DNA of 64,000 nt from JAUIAI01 sp041396685 (GTDB lineage: Bacteria; Pseudomonadota; Gammaproteobacteria; Burkholderiales; Burkholderiaceae_E), in the NCBI GenBank assembly GCA_041396685.1, contig JAWKYD010000013.1:124001-188000 (forward strand), in the 5' to 3' direction. The translations under genes were made by a program, and so were the position numbers. Under the pieces are notes generated by a model that was not told where the DNA came from, did not search any database, and saw nothing but the letters and a program-made list of their open reading frames with translations. This document shows, piece by piece, positions 33,044-42,157 of the stretch. The number at the start of each line of letters is the position of its first letter. The stretch's first letter is position 1.

Positions 33044-35137
33044 ATGAACGATTCCGCCGCGGCGAACCCACTGCTCGTCCTCTCCGACCTGCCCGACTTC
33101 GCGAGCTTCACGCCGGCCCACGTCACGCCGGCGATCGATGAGCTGTTGGCGCACGCCACCGAGGCGCTGGCCGCCGTGACCGCCAGACCCGAGCCGCCAA
33201 CCTGGGAGAATCTGGTCGAGCCACTGGATTCGGCCACCGAGCATCTGTCGCGCGCGTGGGGGCTGGTCGGGCATCTCAGTTCGGTCGACGATTCCAAGGC
33301 GCTACGCGAAGCCTACAACGCCAATCTGCCCAAGGTCACGCAGTTCTGGACGGCCCTCGGCCAGAACCGCGACCACTATGCGCGTTATCGTGCGCTCGGC
33401 GAATCCGAGCTGTTCGGCGAGCTGTCGGCCAGCCGTCGCCGGGTGGTCGAGAATGCGCTGCGCGACTTCCGCCTCGGCGGCGCCGATCTCCAGTCGCCGG
33501 CCCGCGAGCGCTTCGCCGAGATCCAGGACCGCCAGGCATCGCTGTCGCAGCGCTTTTCGGAGAACGTTCTGGACGCCACGAACGCGCATGCCGAGTGCGT
33601 GACGGACGAGTCCCGCCTTGCCGGCCTGCCCGACGATGCGCTCGAGGCGGCGGCGGCCGAGGCAGAGCGTGCCGGCACCAGCGGCCATCGCTTCACCCTG
33701 CAGTTCCCGTCGTACTTTCCGGTCATGCAATATGCGCAGAACCGCGAGTTGCGCGAATCGATGTATCGCGCCTACGCCACCCGCGCCTCTGACCAGGCGG
33801 TTTCACCGGCCGACGCCAACGAGCGCACACGGCTCGACAATGCGCCCGTCATCGAGGAGATCATGAGCCTGCGCGGCGAAGAGGCGAAGCTGCTCGGCTA
33901 TGACGATTTCGCCAGCGTGTCGCTGGTGGCCAAGATGGCCGAGTCGCCCGAGCAGGTCGAGAACTTCCTGCTCGATCTCGCGGCGCGCGCCAGGCCGTTC
34001 GCCGAACGCGACCTGAACGAGCTGCGCGCATTCGCGGCCGACGAACTCGGGCTGCCCGAACTGGCTGCCTGGGACATGGCCTTCGCCTCGGAGCGACTGC
34101 GCCAGGCACGCTATGCGTTCTCCGATCAGGAGGTCAAGCAGTATTTCCAGCTGCCGCGCGTGCTCGATGGCCTGTTCGGTCTGGTGCAACGCCTGTTCGA
34201 TGTGCGCATCCTGCCCGATTCCGCACCGGTCTGGCACGACAGCGTGAGCTTCTTTCGCATCGAGCGTGACGGAGCATTGCTCGGTCAGTTCTATGTCGAT
34301 CTGTTCGCGCGCCCGAGCAAGCGCCCGGGCGCATGGATGGACGGCGCTCGCTCGCGTGGCCGTTGCGACGGCCGTCAGCAGTCACCGATCGCCTATCTGG
34401 TCTGCAATTTCCAGCCACCGGTCGGCAAACGCCCCGCCCTGCTTACCCACGATGACGTCACCACCCTGTTCCACGAGTTCGGCCACGGTCTGCACCATTT
34501 GCTGACGCGGGTCGACGAGCTCGGTGTTTCGGGCATCTCGGGTGTCGAATGGGACGCCGTCGAACTGCCCAGCCAGTTCATGGAGAACTTCTGCTGGGAG
34601 TGGGAGATCGTCTCCTCGATGAGCGCCCATGTGAGCACCGGCGCGAGCCTGCCGCGCGAGTTGTTCGATCGCATGCTGGCGGCGCGCAACTTCCAGGCCG
34701 GCATGCAGACCTTGCGCCAGATCGAGTTCTCGCTATTCGACATGCGCCTGCACCGACACACGTTCGAGCACTGCGACGCCGCCACCGTTCAGGCCTTGCT
34801 CGACAAGGTCCGCGCCGATGTCGCGGTCGTGATCCCGCCACGCTTCAACCGCTTCCAGAACAGTTTCTCGCACATCTTCTCCGGCGGTTACTCGGCGGGC
34901 TATTACAGCTACAAATGGGCCGAGGTCTTGTCGGCGGACGCCTATGCGGCCTTCGAGGAGGCGGCCGGCACGGAACGCGCCGACGACGAGATTCTGGCCA
35001 CGGGGCGCCGTTTCCTGGACGAGATTCTCGCGGTGGGCGGCAGCCGACCGGCCATCGACTCTTTTCGCGCGTTCAGAGGACGCGATCCCGAGATCGACGC
35101 CCTGCTTCGACATAATGGAATGACTGAAGAAGTCTGA
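33044..35137 (+). CDS. prlC: Oligopeptidase A (M3 metallopeptidase)
   Basis: A 697-aa cytosolic zinc peptidase that degrades short peptides, including signal-peptide fragments. The zinc motif HEFGHGLHHL lies near residue 480, followed by the downstream Glu ligand region SQFMENFCWEWE. The C-terminal YSAGYYSYKWAEVLSADAYAAFEE is typical of the family. Length is normal. It follows folD on the same strand, a pairing common in betaproteobacteria. Confidence 0.93.
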   Translation: MNDSAAANPLLVLSDLPDFASFTPAHVTPAIDELLAHATEALAAVTARPEPPTWENLVEPLDSATEHLSRAWGLVGHLSSVDDSKALREAYNANLPKVTQFWTALGQNRDHYARYRALGESELFGELSASRRRVVENALRDFRLGGADLQSPARERFAEIQDRQASLSQRFSENVLDATNAHAECVTDESRLAGLPDDALEAAAAEAERAGTSGHRFTLQFPSYFPVMQYAQNRELRESMYRAYATRASDQAVSPADANERTRLDNAPVIEEIMSLRGEEAKLLGYDDFASVSLVAKMAESPEQVENFLLDLAARARPFAERDLNELRAFAADELGLPELAAWDMAFASERLRQARYAFSDQEVKQYFQLPRVLDGLFGLVQRLFDVRILPDSAPVWHDSVSFFRIERDGALLGQFYVDLFARPSKRPGAWMDGARSRGRCDGRQQSPIAYLVCNFQPPVGKRPALLTHDDVTTLFHEFGHGLHHLLTRVDELGVSGISGVEWDAVELPSQFMENFCWEWEIVSSMSAHVSTGASLPRELFDRMLAARNFQAGMQTLRQIEFSLFDMRLHRHTFEHCDAATVQALLDKVRADVAVVIPPRFNRFQNSFSHIFSGGYSAGYYSYKWAEVLSADAYAAFEEAAGTERADDEILATGRRFLDEILAVGGSRPAIDSFRAFRGRDPEIDALLRHNGMTEEV

Positions 35138-35148
35138 CCGGAGTCGTC

Positions 35149-35835
35149 ATGCGACAGGGATTTTTTGGCATCGCGGCCGCGGGTTTCGTTGCCACGATCG
35201 TGCTGGCCGGATGGCCGACCGACGCGCACGCGCAGTTCAAGTGGCGCGAGGCCGACGGCCGCATCTCCTATGGCGACCGTCTGCCGAATCACCAGGTCAC
35301 CGTACTGCGCGCGCCTGGCGGCTGGCAGCGCCCGGGCGCCCGAGCGGTTGCCAAGGCCGACCCGACCAGCCTGCCCTACGAATTACGCGTGGTCAGCCAG
35401 CGCTACCCGGTCACCGTATACACCACCGGCAACTGCCAGCCATGCGATGCCGGGCGCCAGCACCTGGCCAGGCGCGGCGTTCCATACACCGAGAAAACAG
35501 TCAGGAGCCGCCAGGATGTCGCGGCTTTCGAGTCGCTCGGCTTCCCGCCCGACACCGGGCTGCCCGTGATCACGGTCGGCGCCGAACGCCAGATCGGCTT
35601 TCAGGAAGTCCGCTGGGACTTGCTGCTCGATACCGCCGGCTATCCGAAGGAATCCCGTCTGCCGGCCAATTACGTCCAGGCCGAGCCGGCACCGCTGGCC
35701 GCCGTGGCCCAGCCATCGGACACACCCGCCGACCGCGAGGCGCCACGCGCGGCGCTCGGGTATCAGGGCCGTCCGAACAATCCGCGACCTTCGCAATCGG
35801 GCCCCTCACGAGATCCGAACGCGCTGCGCTTCTGA
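35149..35835 (+). CDS. Secreted DUF4124 / glutaredoxin-like protein
   Basis: A 228-aa protein with a signal peptide (MRQGFFGIAAAGFVATIVLAGWPTDAHA), a short DUF4124 domain (FKWREADGRISYGDRLP), then a glutaredoxin-like domain starting VTVYTTGNCQPCDAGRQHL with a CxxC pair (about residues 95-100) and GLPVITVG as the cis-Pro segment. The C-terminal 50 residues are Pro-rich and disordered. It probably acts in the periplasm as a thiol-disulfide protein; partners are unknown. It starts 11 bp after prlC and is likely co-transcribed. Confidence 0.83.
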   Translation: MRQGFFGIAAAGFVATIVLAGWPTDAHAQFKWREADGRISYGDRLPNHQVTVLRAPGGWQRPGARAVAKADPTSLPYELRVVSQRYPVTVYTTGNCQPCDAGRQHLARRGVPYTEKTVRSRQDVAAFESLGFPPDTGLPVITVGAERQIGFQEVRWDLLLDTAGYPKESRLPANYVQAEPAPLAAVAQPSDTPADREAPRAALGYQGRPNNPRPSQSGPSRDPNALRF

Positions 35836-36067
35836 GCTTGGTCGTGAAGTGGTCGCGCCGGTCGTGACCGCACCGGCCGTGACCGCAGCGGCAGTACTCA
35901 CCCGTTGCAACTCGTAGCCCCCATTGCCCGATGGCGGCTCTGCGCGCTCATCCTTGCCGGTGCGCAAGCACGTGCCTGGCCGGCAAGCCGCTATGCTTGC
36001 GAATTCACGTCGCCCGCGCCCGCTTCGGCTCGACCGGCGACAGCCTGCCAGCATTCGCCCCCGCCCC

Positions 36068-36859
36068 ATGCCCACAGTGAAGATCGCCACCTGGAACGTC
36101 AATTCCCTGAATGTCCGACTCGGCCACGTGCTCGACTGGCTTGCGGCCGAGCCGGTCGACATCCTCGCGCTGCAGGAGACCAAGCTGATCGACGCGAAGT
36201 TTCCCGCCGACACGCTGCGCGAGGCCGGCTATGACGCGGTGTTCGCCGGACAGCGCACCTACAACGGCGTCGCCCTGCTGACCCGCAGCGACACGATCGG
36301 CGCTGCCGCCGACGTCGTGGTCAACAATCCGACCTTTGCCGACGAGCAGATGCGCTTGATCAGTGCCACTTGCGCCGGCCTGCGGGTGGTCTGTGCCTAT
36401 GTTCCGAACGGCCAGGAGGTCGACAGCGACAAATACTTCTACAAGCTGGCCTGGCTCGACGCGCTGATTCCCTGGCTCGAGGCGGGCGCGGGCAATCCCG
36501 GCCAGCCCCGCATCCTGCTGGGCGATTTCAACATCGCGCCCGAGGACCGGGACGTGCACGACCCCGAGGCCTGGCGCGAGAAGGTGTTGTGTTCGACACC
36601 CGAGCGCGAGCGCTTCCAGCGCCTGCAGGCGCTTGGCCTGCACGACGCGTTTCGTCGCTTCGAGCACCCGGAAAAGACATTCAGTTGGTGGGACTACCGG
36701 CAACTCGGCTTCCAACGCAACGCCGGGCTGCGCATCGATCACATTTTGGTCGAGGAAGCGCTGCTGCCGCGCCTGAATGCGTGCTCGATCGATCGCGCAC
36801 CACGTAAGTGGCCCAAACCGTCCGACCACGCTCCCGTGGTCATGACGCTTGACACCTGA
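36068..36859 (+). CDS. xth: Exodeoxyribonuclease III
   Basis: A 263-aa Mg-dependent AP endonuclease and 3'-5' exonuclease of the ExoIII family, for base excision repair. KIATWNVNSLNVR carries the first Asn, LALQETKL the metal Glu, LLGDFNIAPEDRD the catalytic Asp-x-Asn, RIDHILVEE and SDHAPVVM the final Asp-His. The ATG at 36068 begins the conserved strand; the frame remains open upstream but without homology. Confidence 0.93.
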   Translation: MPTVKIATWNVNSLNVRLGHVLDWLAAEPVDILALQETKLIDAKFPADTLREAGYDAVFAGQRTYNGVALLTRSDTIGAAADVVVNNPTFADEQMRLISATCAGLRVVCAYVPNGQEVDSDKYFYKLAWLDALIPWLEAGAGNPGQPRILLGDFNIAPEDRDVHDPEAWREKVLCSTPERERFQRLQALGLHDAFRRFEHPEKTFSWWDYRQLGFQRNAGLRIDHILVEEALLPRLNACSIDRAPRKWPKPSDHAPVVMTLDT

Positions 36860-36950
36860 GGCGGGCTCCACGCCGACGCCGGCCGTGCCGGCGTCGTCGG
36901 CCAGACGCCGATCGCGTCGCCAGGTGAACGGATCGGCGCCGGAGTGCAGG

Positions 36951-38444
36951 CTACTCTTCGAGCCCGAGCTCCTGGATCTTGCGTGTAATCGTGTTTCGGC
37001 CGATACCCAGGCGCAGCGACGCGTCGATGCGGCGCCCGCCGGTGAAGCGCAACGCGGCGGTCAGGACGGCGGTCTCGAACTCCCGGGCGAGACGGTCCAT
37101 CAGATCGCTTTGTGACTCGCGCGTCCACGGCCGTGGCTGCGCCTGCAGTTCCTGCTCGACACGCCGATAGAGCTGCGAACTCCAGCCGTCGCTAGCGCCG
37201 ATCGAATTCGGCGCCAGTGCGACCGGTGGCCGGCCGGCCAGAATCGGCGCACTCGACATCGGAGGCCGTTCGGACGTCGGCCGCGCGCCCGAAGCTCCCT
37301 GGATCTCGGGCGGCAGATCCGAGAGGCCGATGCGCTGCATCGGCGCCATCACGGTCAGCCACCGGCAGCAGTTCTCGAGCTGCCGGACATTGCCCGGCCA
37401 GTCGAACGAGGTCAGTTGCTCGAGCGCCGCATCGTCGAGTTGTTTGGGCTCGGACCCCATCTCGGTGGCACACCGACGCAGGAAATGGCGGGCCAGCAAA
37501 GCCACGTCCTCGCGCCGTTCGCGCAGCGGCGGCAAACGCAGACGAATGACGTTCAGGCGGTGGAACAGGTCTTCACGAAACTCACCGGTGCGCACCCGCT
37601 CCTCGAGCGCCTGGTGCGTCGCCGCGATCACCCGCACGTCGGTCTTGATCGACTGGGTGCCCCCCACCCGATAGAAGTGCCCGTCCGACAGCACGCGCAG
37701 CAGCCGGGTCTGCATGGCCGGCGGCATGTCGCCGATCTCATCGAGGAAAAGCGTTCCGCCCTCGGCCTGTTCGAAACGGCCGCGCCGCTGCTGCTGCGCA
37801 CCGGTGAATGCACCCCGTTCGTGCCCGAAGAGCTCCGACTCGAGCAACTCGTGCGGAATCGCGGCCATGTTCAGAGCAACGAAGGGCTTGTCGGCGCGCT
37901 GGCTGTGACGGTGCAACGCACGCGCGACCAATTCCTTGCCCGAGCCCGATTCGCCGGTGATGAGCACTGTCACCGACGACTGCGCGAGCCGGCCGATGGC
38001 GCGGAACACGTCCTGCATCGCCGGGGCCTGGCCGAGGATGCCGATGCCACTGTCGCCCTCGTCGGGCTGCGGCGCCGCCTGGCCGCGCTCGTCGACGGCA
38101 CGCCGGATCAATTCGACCGCGTTGCTCAGATCGAAGGGTTTGGCCAGGTACTCGAAAGCACCGTTCTGGAATGCCGAGACCGCGCTGCCGAGATCGGAGA
38201 ACGCGGTCATGATGATCACGGGCAGCGCCGGATGCGATTCCTTCACGGTGCGCAGCATATCGATGCCGTTGCCGCCCGGCATTCGAATATCGGAGACCAG
38301 CACGCGAGGCTGATCGCCGCTCAGCGCATGCATGCAATCGTGGGTGTTTTCGAAGCAGCGCACGGCAAAGCCTTCGCGTCGCAGAGCCCGTTCCAGAACC
38401 CACCGTATCGATTGATCGTCATCGACGATCCACACTGCATTCAT
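36951..38444 (-). CDS. ntrC: Nitrogen regulation response regulator NtrC
   Basis: A 497-aa sigma-54 activator. Receiver: VWIVDDDQSIRWVLERAL with phosphorylation Asp in RVLVSDIRMPG and Lys in YLAKPFD. AAA+ domain: ITGESGSGKELVA, the sigma-54 contact loop GHERGAFTGA and LDEIGDMP. The C-terminal Fis-type HTH is RRIDASLRLGIGRNTITRKIQEL. It activates glnA and other nitrogen genes when phosphorylated by NtrB. It follows ntrB by 54 bp. The linker before the HTH (residues 390-440) is longer and Ser/Pro-rich. Confidence 0.94.
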   Translation of the reverse strand: MNAVWIVDDDQSIRWVLERALRREGFAVRCFENTHDCMHALSGDQPRVLVSDIRMPGGNGIDMLRTVKESHPALPVIIMTAFSDLGSAVSAFQNGAFEYLAKPFDLSNAVELIRRAVDERGQAAPQPDEGDSGIGILGQAPAMQDVFRAIGRLAQSSVTVLITGESGSGKELVARALHRHSQRADKPFVALNMAAIPHELLESELFGHERGAFTGAQQQRRGRFEQAEGGTLFLDEIGDMPPAMQTRLLRVLSDGHFYRVGGTQSIKTDVRVIAATHQALEERVRTGEFREDLFHRLNVIRLRLPPLRERREDVALLARHFLRRCATEMGSEPKQLDDAALEQLTSFDWPGNVRQLENCCRWLTVMAPMQRIGLSDLPPEIQGASGARPTSERPPMSSAPILAGRPPVALAPNSIGASDGWSSQLYRRVEQELQAQPRPWTRESQSDLMDRLAREFETAVLTAALRFTGGRRIDASLRLGIGRNTITRKIQELGLEE

Positions 38445-38498
38445 CGTCCTGTCCTCATCGCGCGTCGAAGAACCGGACGCCAGGCGGAGACTCCCGCA

Positions 38499-39602
38499 TC
38501 AGTCGTCGGCGCCCTCTGTGAGCGGCAACAAAATGCGAAAGTCGGTTCGACCGGGCTCGCTCTGAAAGTCGATCAGACCACCGTGTCGCGCGATGATCGA
38601 CTGTGCCAGGGTGAGCCCAAGGCCGGTGCCGTCGTCCCGCCCGGTGACCAGTGGCAGGAACACCCGATCCTGCATGGCCGCCGGGATTCCCGGACCGTTG
38701 TCGATCACATGCAATTCCAGTGCCAGCTTGTGTCGCTTGGGCATGATCGTGACTTGTCGGGCAACGCGTGTGAGCAGATCGATGCGCCCCTTGCCCGCCA
38801 GTGCCTGGGCAGCATTGCGAACCAGATTGAGCACTGCCTGGATCAGTTGTGCCTTGTCGCCCAGGCAGTCGGGCAGGCTGATGTCGTAGTCGCGCACGAT
38901 CTCGAGACCGGACGAGAACTCGGAGAGGATCAACGTGCGCACCCGCTCGCAGACCTCGTGCAGATTGACCGGCTCGAGCACCAAGGCCTGTCGATGAGGC
39001 GCCAACAGACGATCCACGAGCGCTTGCAGCCGGTCGGCCTCACGAACGATGACTTCGGCACATTCGCGCTGGCTCTCGCTGTCCGCTTCCAGGGCGATCA
39101 GCTGCGCGGCGCCGCGAATGCCACCGAGTGGATTCTTCACCTCGTGCGCGAGATTGCGCAGCAGATCGCTGTTCTCGTCGGCCAAGGCACGCAGACGTTC
39201 CTCGCGCGCAGCACGGGCACGTACGTCGGTGGGCTGACACTCGATCATGACCGGTCCGCCCAGCGCCTCGGGCACCGACACCGTGACCAGCAGGTCGATC
39301 GGCTCGCCGGCCACCGGGCGCACCGCCAGTTCCGTGCGGGTGTCGCCGTAGCCCGGCAGGCGCGCTTGCTCGATCATCTGGCGCAACGTCTGATCGACGT
39401 CGAAGATGCGCTCGAGCGGCACACCGAGTGCCAGCCGACGCGCGGTTCCGAACAGATGTTCGGCTGCAGCATTCAGATAGATGACCCGGTCGTCGTGATC
39501 GACGAGCAGAACGCAGGTGGCCAACGCGTCCAGGCCGACCAGGCGAGGATCCCCGCCGCCTTGCAGCGCCGAGCGCGAACTCATGATCGCGCCGGCGCGC
39601 AA
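38499..39602 (-). CDS. ntrB: Nitrogen regulation sensor kinase NtrB
   Basis: A 367-aa cytosolic histidine kinase with no membrane segment. An N-terminal PAS domain (LATCVLLVDHDDRVIYLNAAAEHLFGTARR) precedes the phosphoacceptor motif NLAHEVKNPLGGIRGAAQLI. Kinase boxes are LNLVRNAAQAL (N box), VIDNGPGIPA (G1) and GTGLGLTLAQ (G2). It phosphorylates or dephosphorylates NtrC in response to PII. An ATG at 39584 is an alternative start. Confidence 0.93.
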   Translation of the reverse strand: MRAGAIMSSRSALQGGGDPRLVGLDALATCVLLVDHDDRVIYLNAAAEHLFGTARRLALGVPLERIFDVDQTLRQMIEQARLPGYGDTRTELAVRPVAGEPIDLLVTVSVPEALGGPVMIECQPTDVRARAAREERLRALADENSDLLRNLAHEVKNPLGGIRGAAQLIALEADSESQRECAEVIVREADRLQALVDRLLAPHRQALVLEPVNLHEVCERVRTLILSEFSSGLEIVRDYDISLPDCLGDKAQLIQAVLNLVRNAAQALAGKGRIDLLTRVARQVTIMPKRHKLALELHVIDNGPGIPAAMQDRVFLPLVTGRDDGTGLGLTLAQSIIARHGGLIDFQSEPGRTDFRILLPLTEGADD

Positions 39603-39615
39603 GGCGCGGCACCGA

Positions 39616-40134
39616 TCAGTTCTGCAGTGCGTCCATCTCGGACTTCAGCGCCTTGAGGTTCGCCGACGAGCGTGCGATGTCGGATTTCAGGCGCTCGACC
39701 CGATCGAGATACTTCTGATAATTGCGCTCGCTGCCCAGCCGCTCCGGCTGGCCATCCTGGTACTCGGCACGCAATTCGGACAGGTGTCGCGATTCGCGCC
39801 GGTATTCCTCCAGCAGGATCTGCAATCGCTCGTCGTCGCGCCGGCTCTGGGTGGCGGCACTGACCGAGGCCTTCGATTTGCCGTTCGCGCTGGCGGGAGG
39901 CGGTGCCGGAACCGGCGGCGCAGGGATCGTGGTGATCTGCGGCAGATCCAGCTTCTCGCATTCGCGCGCGCGATCCGCCGAGGGCGCGGTGTTGCTGTAC
40001 TCGATCACACCGGACGGCGACGTGCAGCGATAGATGGCCGCCTGGGCCGACCCAGGCGCAACGCCTATCGCCACCGCCAAAGCAATGGCGGCGCCGGTGG
40101 CGGAAACGGGAGCGGTGAGGGAATCCGGACGCAT
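39616..40134 (-). CDS. Secreted DUF4124 protein with coiled coil
   Basis: A 172-aa protein with a signal peptide ending GSAQA, then a short DUF4124 domain (AIYRCTSPSGVIEYSNTAP, a strand pattern with two Cys), a Pro-rich linker and a C-terminal coiled coil from about residue 95 (RRDDERLQILLEEYRRESRHLSELRAEYQDG). It is probably periplasmic. Its function is not known, but it commonly lies between glnA and ntrB in related bacteria. It ends 14 bp before ntrB. Confidence 0.82.
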   Translation of the reverse strand: MRPDSLTAPVSATGAAIALAVAIGVAPGSAQAAIYRCTSPSGVIEYSNTAPSADRARECEKLDLPQITTIPAPPVPAPPPASANGKSKASVSAATQSRRDDERLQILLEEYRRESRHLSELRAEYQDGQPERLGSERNYQKYLDRVERLKSDIARSSANLKALKSEMDALQN

Positions 40135-40271
40135 GGGCGATGTCGCAGGGTGAGCCCCTGCACTTTAGCTCATTCGACCGGCAGATTAGGCCGGATTGAC
40201 GGTTTCGGCCGACGGCCGGTTGCCGGCGCCGCTTGATCGCCCACTCCGGCGGGCGCCCGGCCACTAAAACG

Positions 40272-40308
40272 AAGCCGCCGCCGGGCGGCTGGCCCGGCGG
40301 CGGCTTTG
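40272..40308 (-). terminator. Terminator downstream of glnA
   Basis: A very stable GC-rich stem (gccgccgccgggc / gcccggcggcggc) with a 5-base loop. On the minus strand it is followed by a short T-containing tract. It lies about 45 bp after the glnA stop and separates glnA from the DUF4124-ntrBC genes. Confidence 0.85.
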
Positions 40309-40352
40309 TTGCGCCCCTCGGCGAGATTTCTGCGTCGGGGTGCATCGATCGC

Positions 40353-41765
40353 TCAGGACGAGTAGTACATGTCGTACTCGATCGGGTGCGTGGTCATGCG
40401 CATGCGCTGGACTTCGCCCATCTTCAGATCGAGGTAGGCATCGATCAGTTCGTCGCTGAACACGCCGCCGCGGGTCAGGAACTCGCGATCGGCATCGAGC
40501 GCCTCGAGGGCCTGCTCGAGCGACGAGCAGACGGTCGGGATCTTGGCGTCTTCTTCCGGCGGCAGATCGTACAGATTCTTGTCGGCCGGATCGCCCGGGT
40601 GAATCTTGTTCTGCACACCGTCCAGACCGGCCATCAGCATCGCCGAAAAGGCCAGGTACGGATTGGCCAGGGGATCCGGGAAACGGCACTCGATACGGCG
40701 GGCCTTCGGGCTCGACACATACGGGATGCGGATCGAGGCCGAACGGTTGCGCGCCGAGTAGGCGAGCTTCACGGGCGCCTCGAAGTGCGGCACCAGGCGC
40801 TTGTAGGAGTTCGTGCCCGGGTTGGTGATCGCGTTGAGGGCGCGGGCGTGCTTGATGATGCCGCCAATGTAGTAGAGCGCGAATTCCGACAGGCCGGCGT
40901 ACTTGTCACCGGCAAACAGGTTCTCGCCGCCTTTCCAGACCGACTGGTGGCAGTGCATGCCCGAGCCGTTGTCGCCGACGACCGGCTTGGGCATGAAAGT
41001 AGCGGTCTTGCCGTAGCTCTGAGCAACGTTCATGACCACGTACTTGAGCCGCTGCGACCAGTCGGCGCGGCGCACCAGGTCGGCGAACTTGGTGCCGATC
41101 TCGCACTGGCCGGCACCCGCCACCTCGTGGTGGTGGACCTCGACCGGGACGCCCATCTGCTCCAGGATGAGGCACATCTCCGAGCGGATGTCCTGCAGCG
41201 AATCGACCGGGGGCACGGGGAAGTATCCGCCCTTGACGGTCGGCCGGTGGCCGAGATTGCCACCTTCCATCTCTTTGGCCGACGACCAGTACGCCTCTTC
41301 GACGTTGAGCTTGTAGAAGCATCCGGACATGTCGGAGGCCCAGGTCACCGAATCGAACAGGAAGAACTCGGGCTCCGGCCCGAAGTAGGCCGTGTCGCCC
41401 AGCCCGGACGACTTCAGATACGCCTCGGCGCGCTTGGCCAGCGAGCGCGGATCACGCGAATAGCCCTTGCCATCCGAGGGCTCGACCACGTCGCAGGTCA
41501 GCAGGAGCGTGGGTTCCTCCCGGAAGGGATCCATGACCGCCGTATCCGGATCCGGCATCAACAGCATGTCTGAGGCCTCGATGCCCTTCCAGCCGGCGAT
41601 CGACGAACCGTCGAATGCGTGGCCGTCGTCGAACTTGCTCTCGTCGAACACAGTCACGGGAACGCTGACGTGCTGTTCCTTGCCCTTGGTATCGGTGAAG
41701 CGGTAGTCGACAAATTTGACCTCGTGATCCGAGATCATCTTCATTACATCTTTGGCACTGGCCAT
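40353..41765 (-). CDS. glnA: Glutamine synthetase, type I
   Basis: A 470-aa cytosolic enzyme joining ammonia to glutamate using ATP. Motifs are FDGSSIAGWKGI, GNLGHRP near the N-terminal domain, NGSGMHCHQS (ATP/ammonium region), NRSASIRIP and the adenylylation site NLYDLPPEE, whose Tyr marks the GlnE-regulated GSI-beta form. GAGGAG lies about six bases before the ATG. Upstream lie a sigma-54 promoter and NtrC-type dyads, so nitrogen control by NtrBC is expected. Confidence 0.96.
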   Translation of the reverse strand: MASAKDVMKMISDHEVKFVDYRFTDTKGKEQHVSVPVTVFDESKFDDGHAFDGSSIAGWKGIEASDMLLMPDPDTAVMDPFREEPTLLLTCDVVEPSDGKGYSRDPRSLAKRAEAYLKSSGLGDTAYFGPEPEFFLFDSVTWASDMSGCFYKLNVEEAYWSSAKEMEGGNLGHRPTVKGGYFPVPPVDSLQDIRSEMCLILEQMGVPVEVHHHEVAGAGQCEIGTKFADLVRRADWSQRLKYVVMNVAQSYGKTATFMPKPVVGDNGSGMHCHQSVWKGGENLFAGDKYAGLSEFALYYIGGIIKHARALNAITNPGTNSYKRLVPHFEAPVKLAYSARNRSASIRIPYVSSPKARRIECRFPDPLANPYLAFSAMLMAGLDGVQNKIHPGDPADKNLYDLPPEEDAKIPTVCSSLEQALEALDADREFLTRGGVFSDELIDAYLDLKMGEVQRMRMTTHPIEYDMYYSS

Positions 41766-41962
41766 GAATTGGCTCTCCTCGTGACACTATGACAGGCTGC
41801 ACCGAATCGCATCGCGACGTCGGTGACGGGCAGCAGGCTCTACGGGCCGGTGCGATCGGCATCGCTCGCACCGCGAGGGGCGATTCTCTTGGAAATGCCC
41901 TGCGCCCGCAATCCGGGGGCGTCCGCAAAGATCCAGATTCGCAAACCCGCGCAAGCCAACGA

Positions 41963-41977
41963 GCATCATCCGTGCCA
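41963..41977 (-). promoter_or_regulatory. Sigma-54 (-24/-12) promoter of glnA
   Basis: On the minus strand TGGCAC-N5-ATGC, with the invariant GG at -24 and GC at -12 ten bases apart. Only one base differs from the TGGCAC-N5-TTGC consensus. NtrC-type sites lie just over 100 bp upstream. Confidence 0.75.
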
Positions 41978-42080
41978 GCCTTGCGAGGCGCTCGCGGGCG
42001 CCGTCACAAGCGCTCGAACGGGCGCCACGAGGCGGATGACAGGCTCGAAGACTCCCGATCGGCCAAAGCGCACGACGATC

Positions 42081-42111
42081 GCACCAATTCTGTGCGCCCT
42101 GTTATGGTGCA
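42081..42111 (-). promoter_or_regulatory. NtrC enhancer sites upstream of glnA
   Basis: GCAC-N7-GTGC at 42081-42095 matches the NtrC dyad. A second, weaker TGCGC...GGTGCA dyad overlaps it at 42093-42111. Two adjoining sites roughly 105-135 bp upstream of the -24 element are typical of a nitrogen-regulated enhancer. Confidence 0.6.
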
Positions 42112-42157
42112 TCCCGACAGAATGCCCCACTCCGGTGCGCCGGGCAAGCCCCTGCGC

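Larger units (their letters stand above)
41766..42157. other. glnA regulatory region (392 bp)
   Basis: No gene is seen here. The region holds the sigma-54 promoter and NtrC-like sites annotated separately, leaving an untranslated leader of roughly 190 bases before glnA. The hemW stop lies at its far end. Confidence 0.6.

Noticed and set aside
35856..35886. Two 15-bp copies close to ccggtcgtgaccgca before xth
   Set aside because: Only two imperfect short copies with no link to a promoter or gene boundary.
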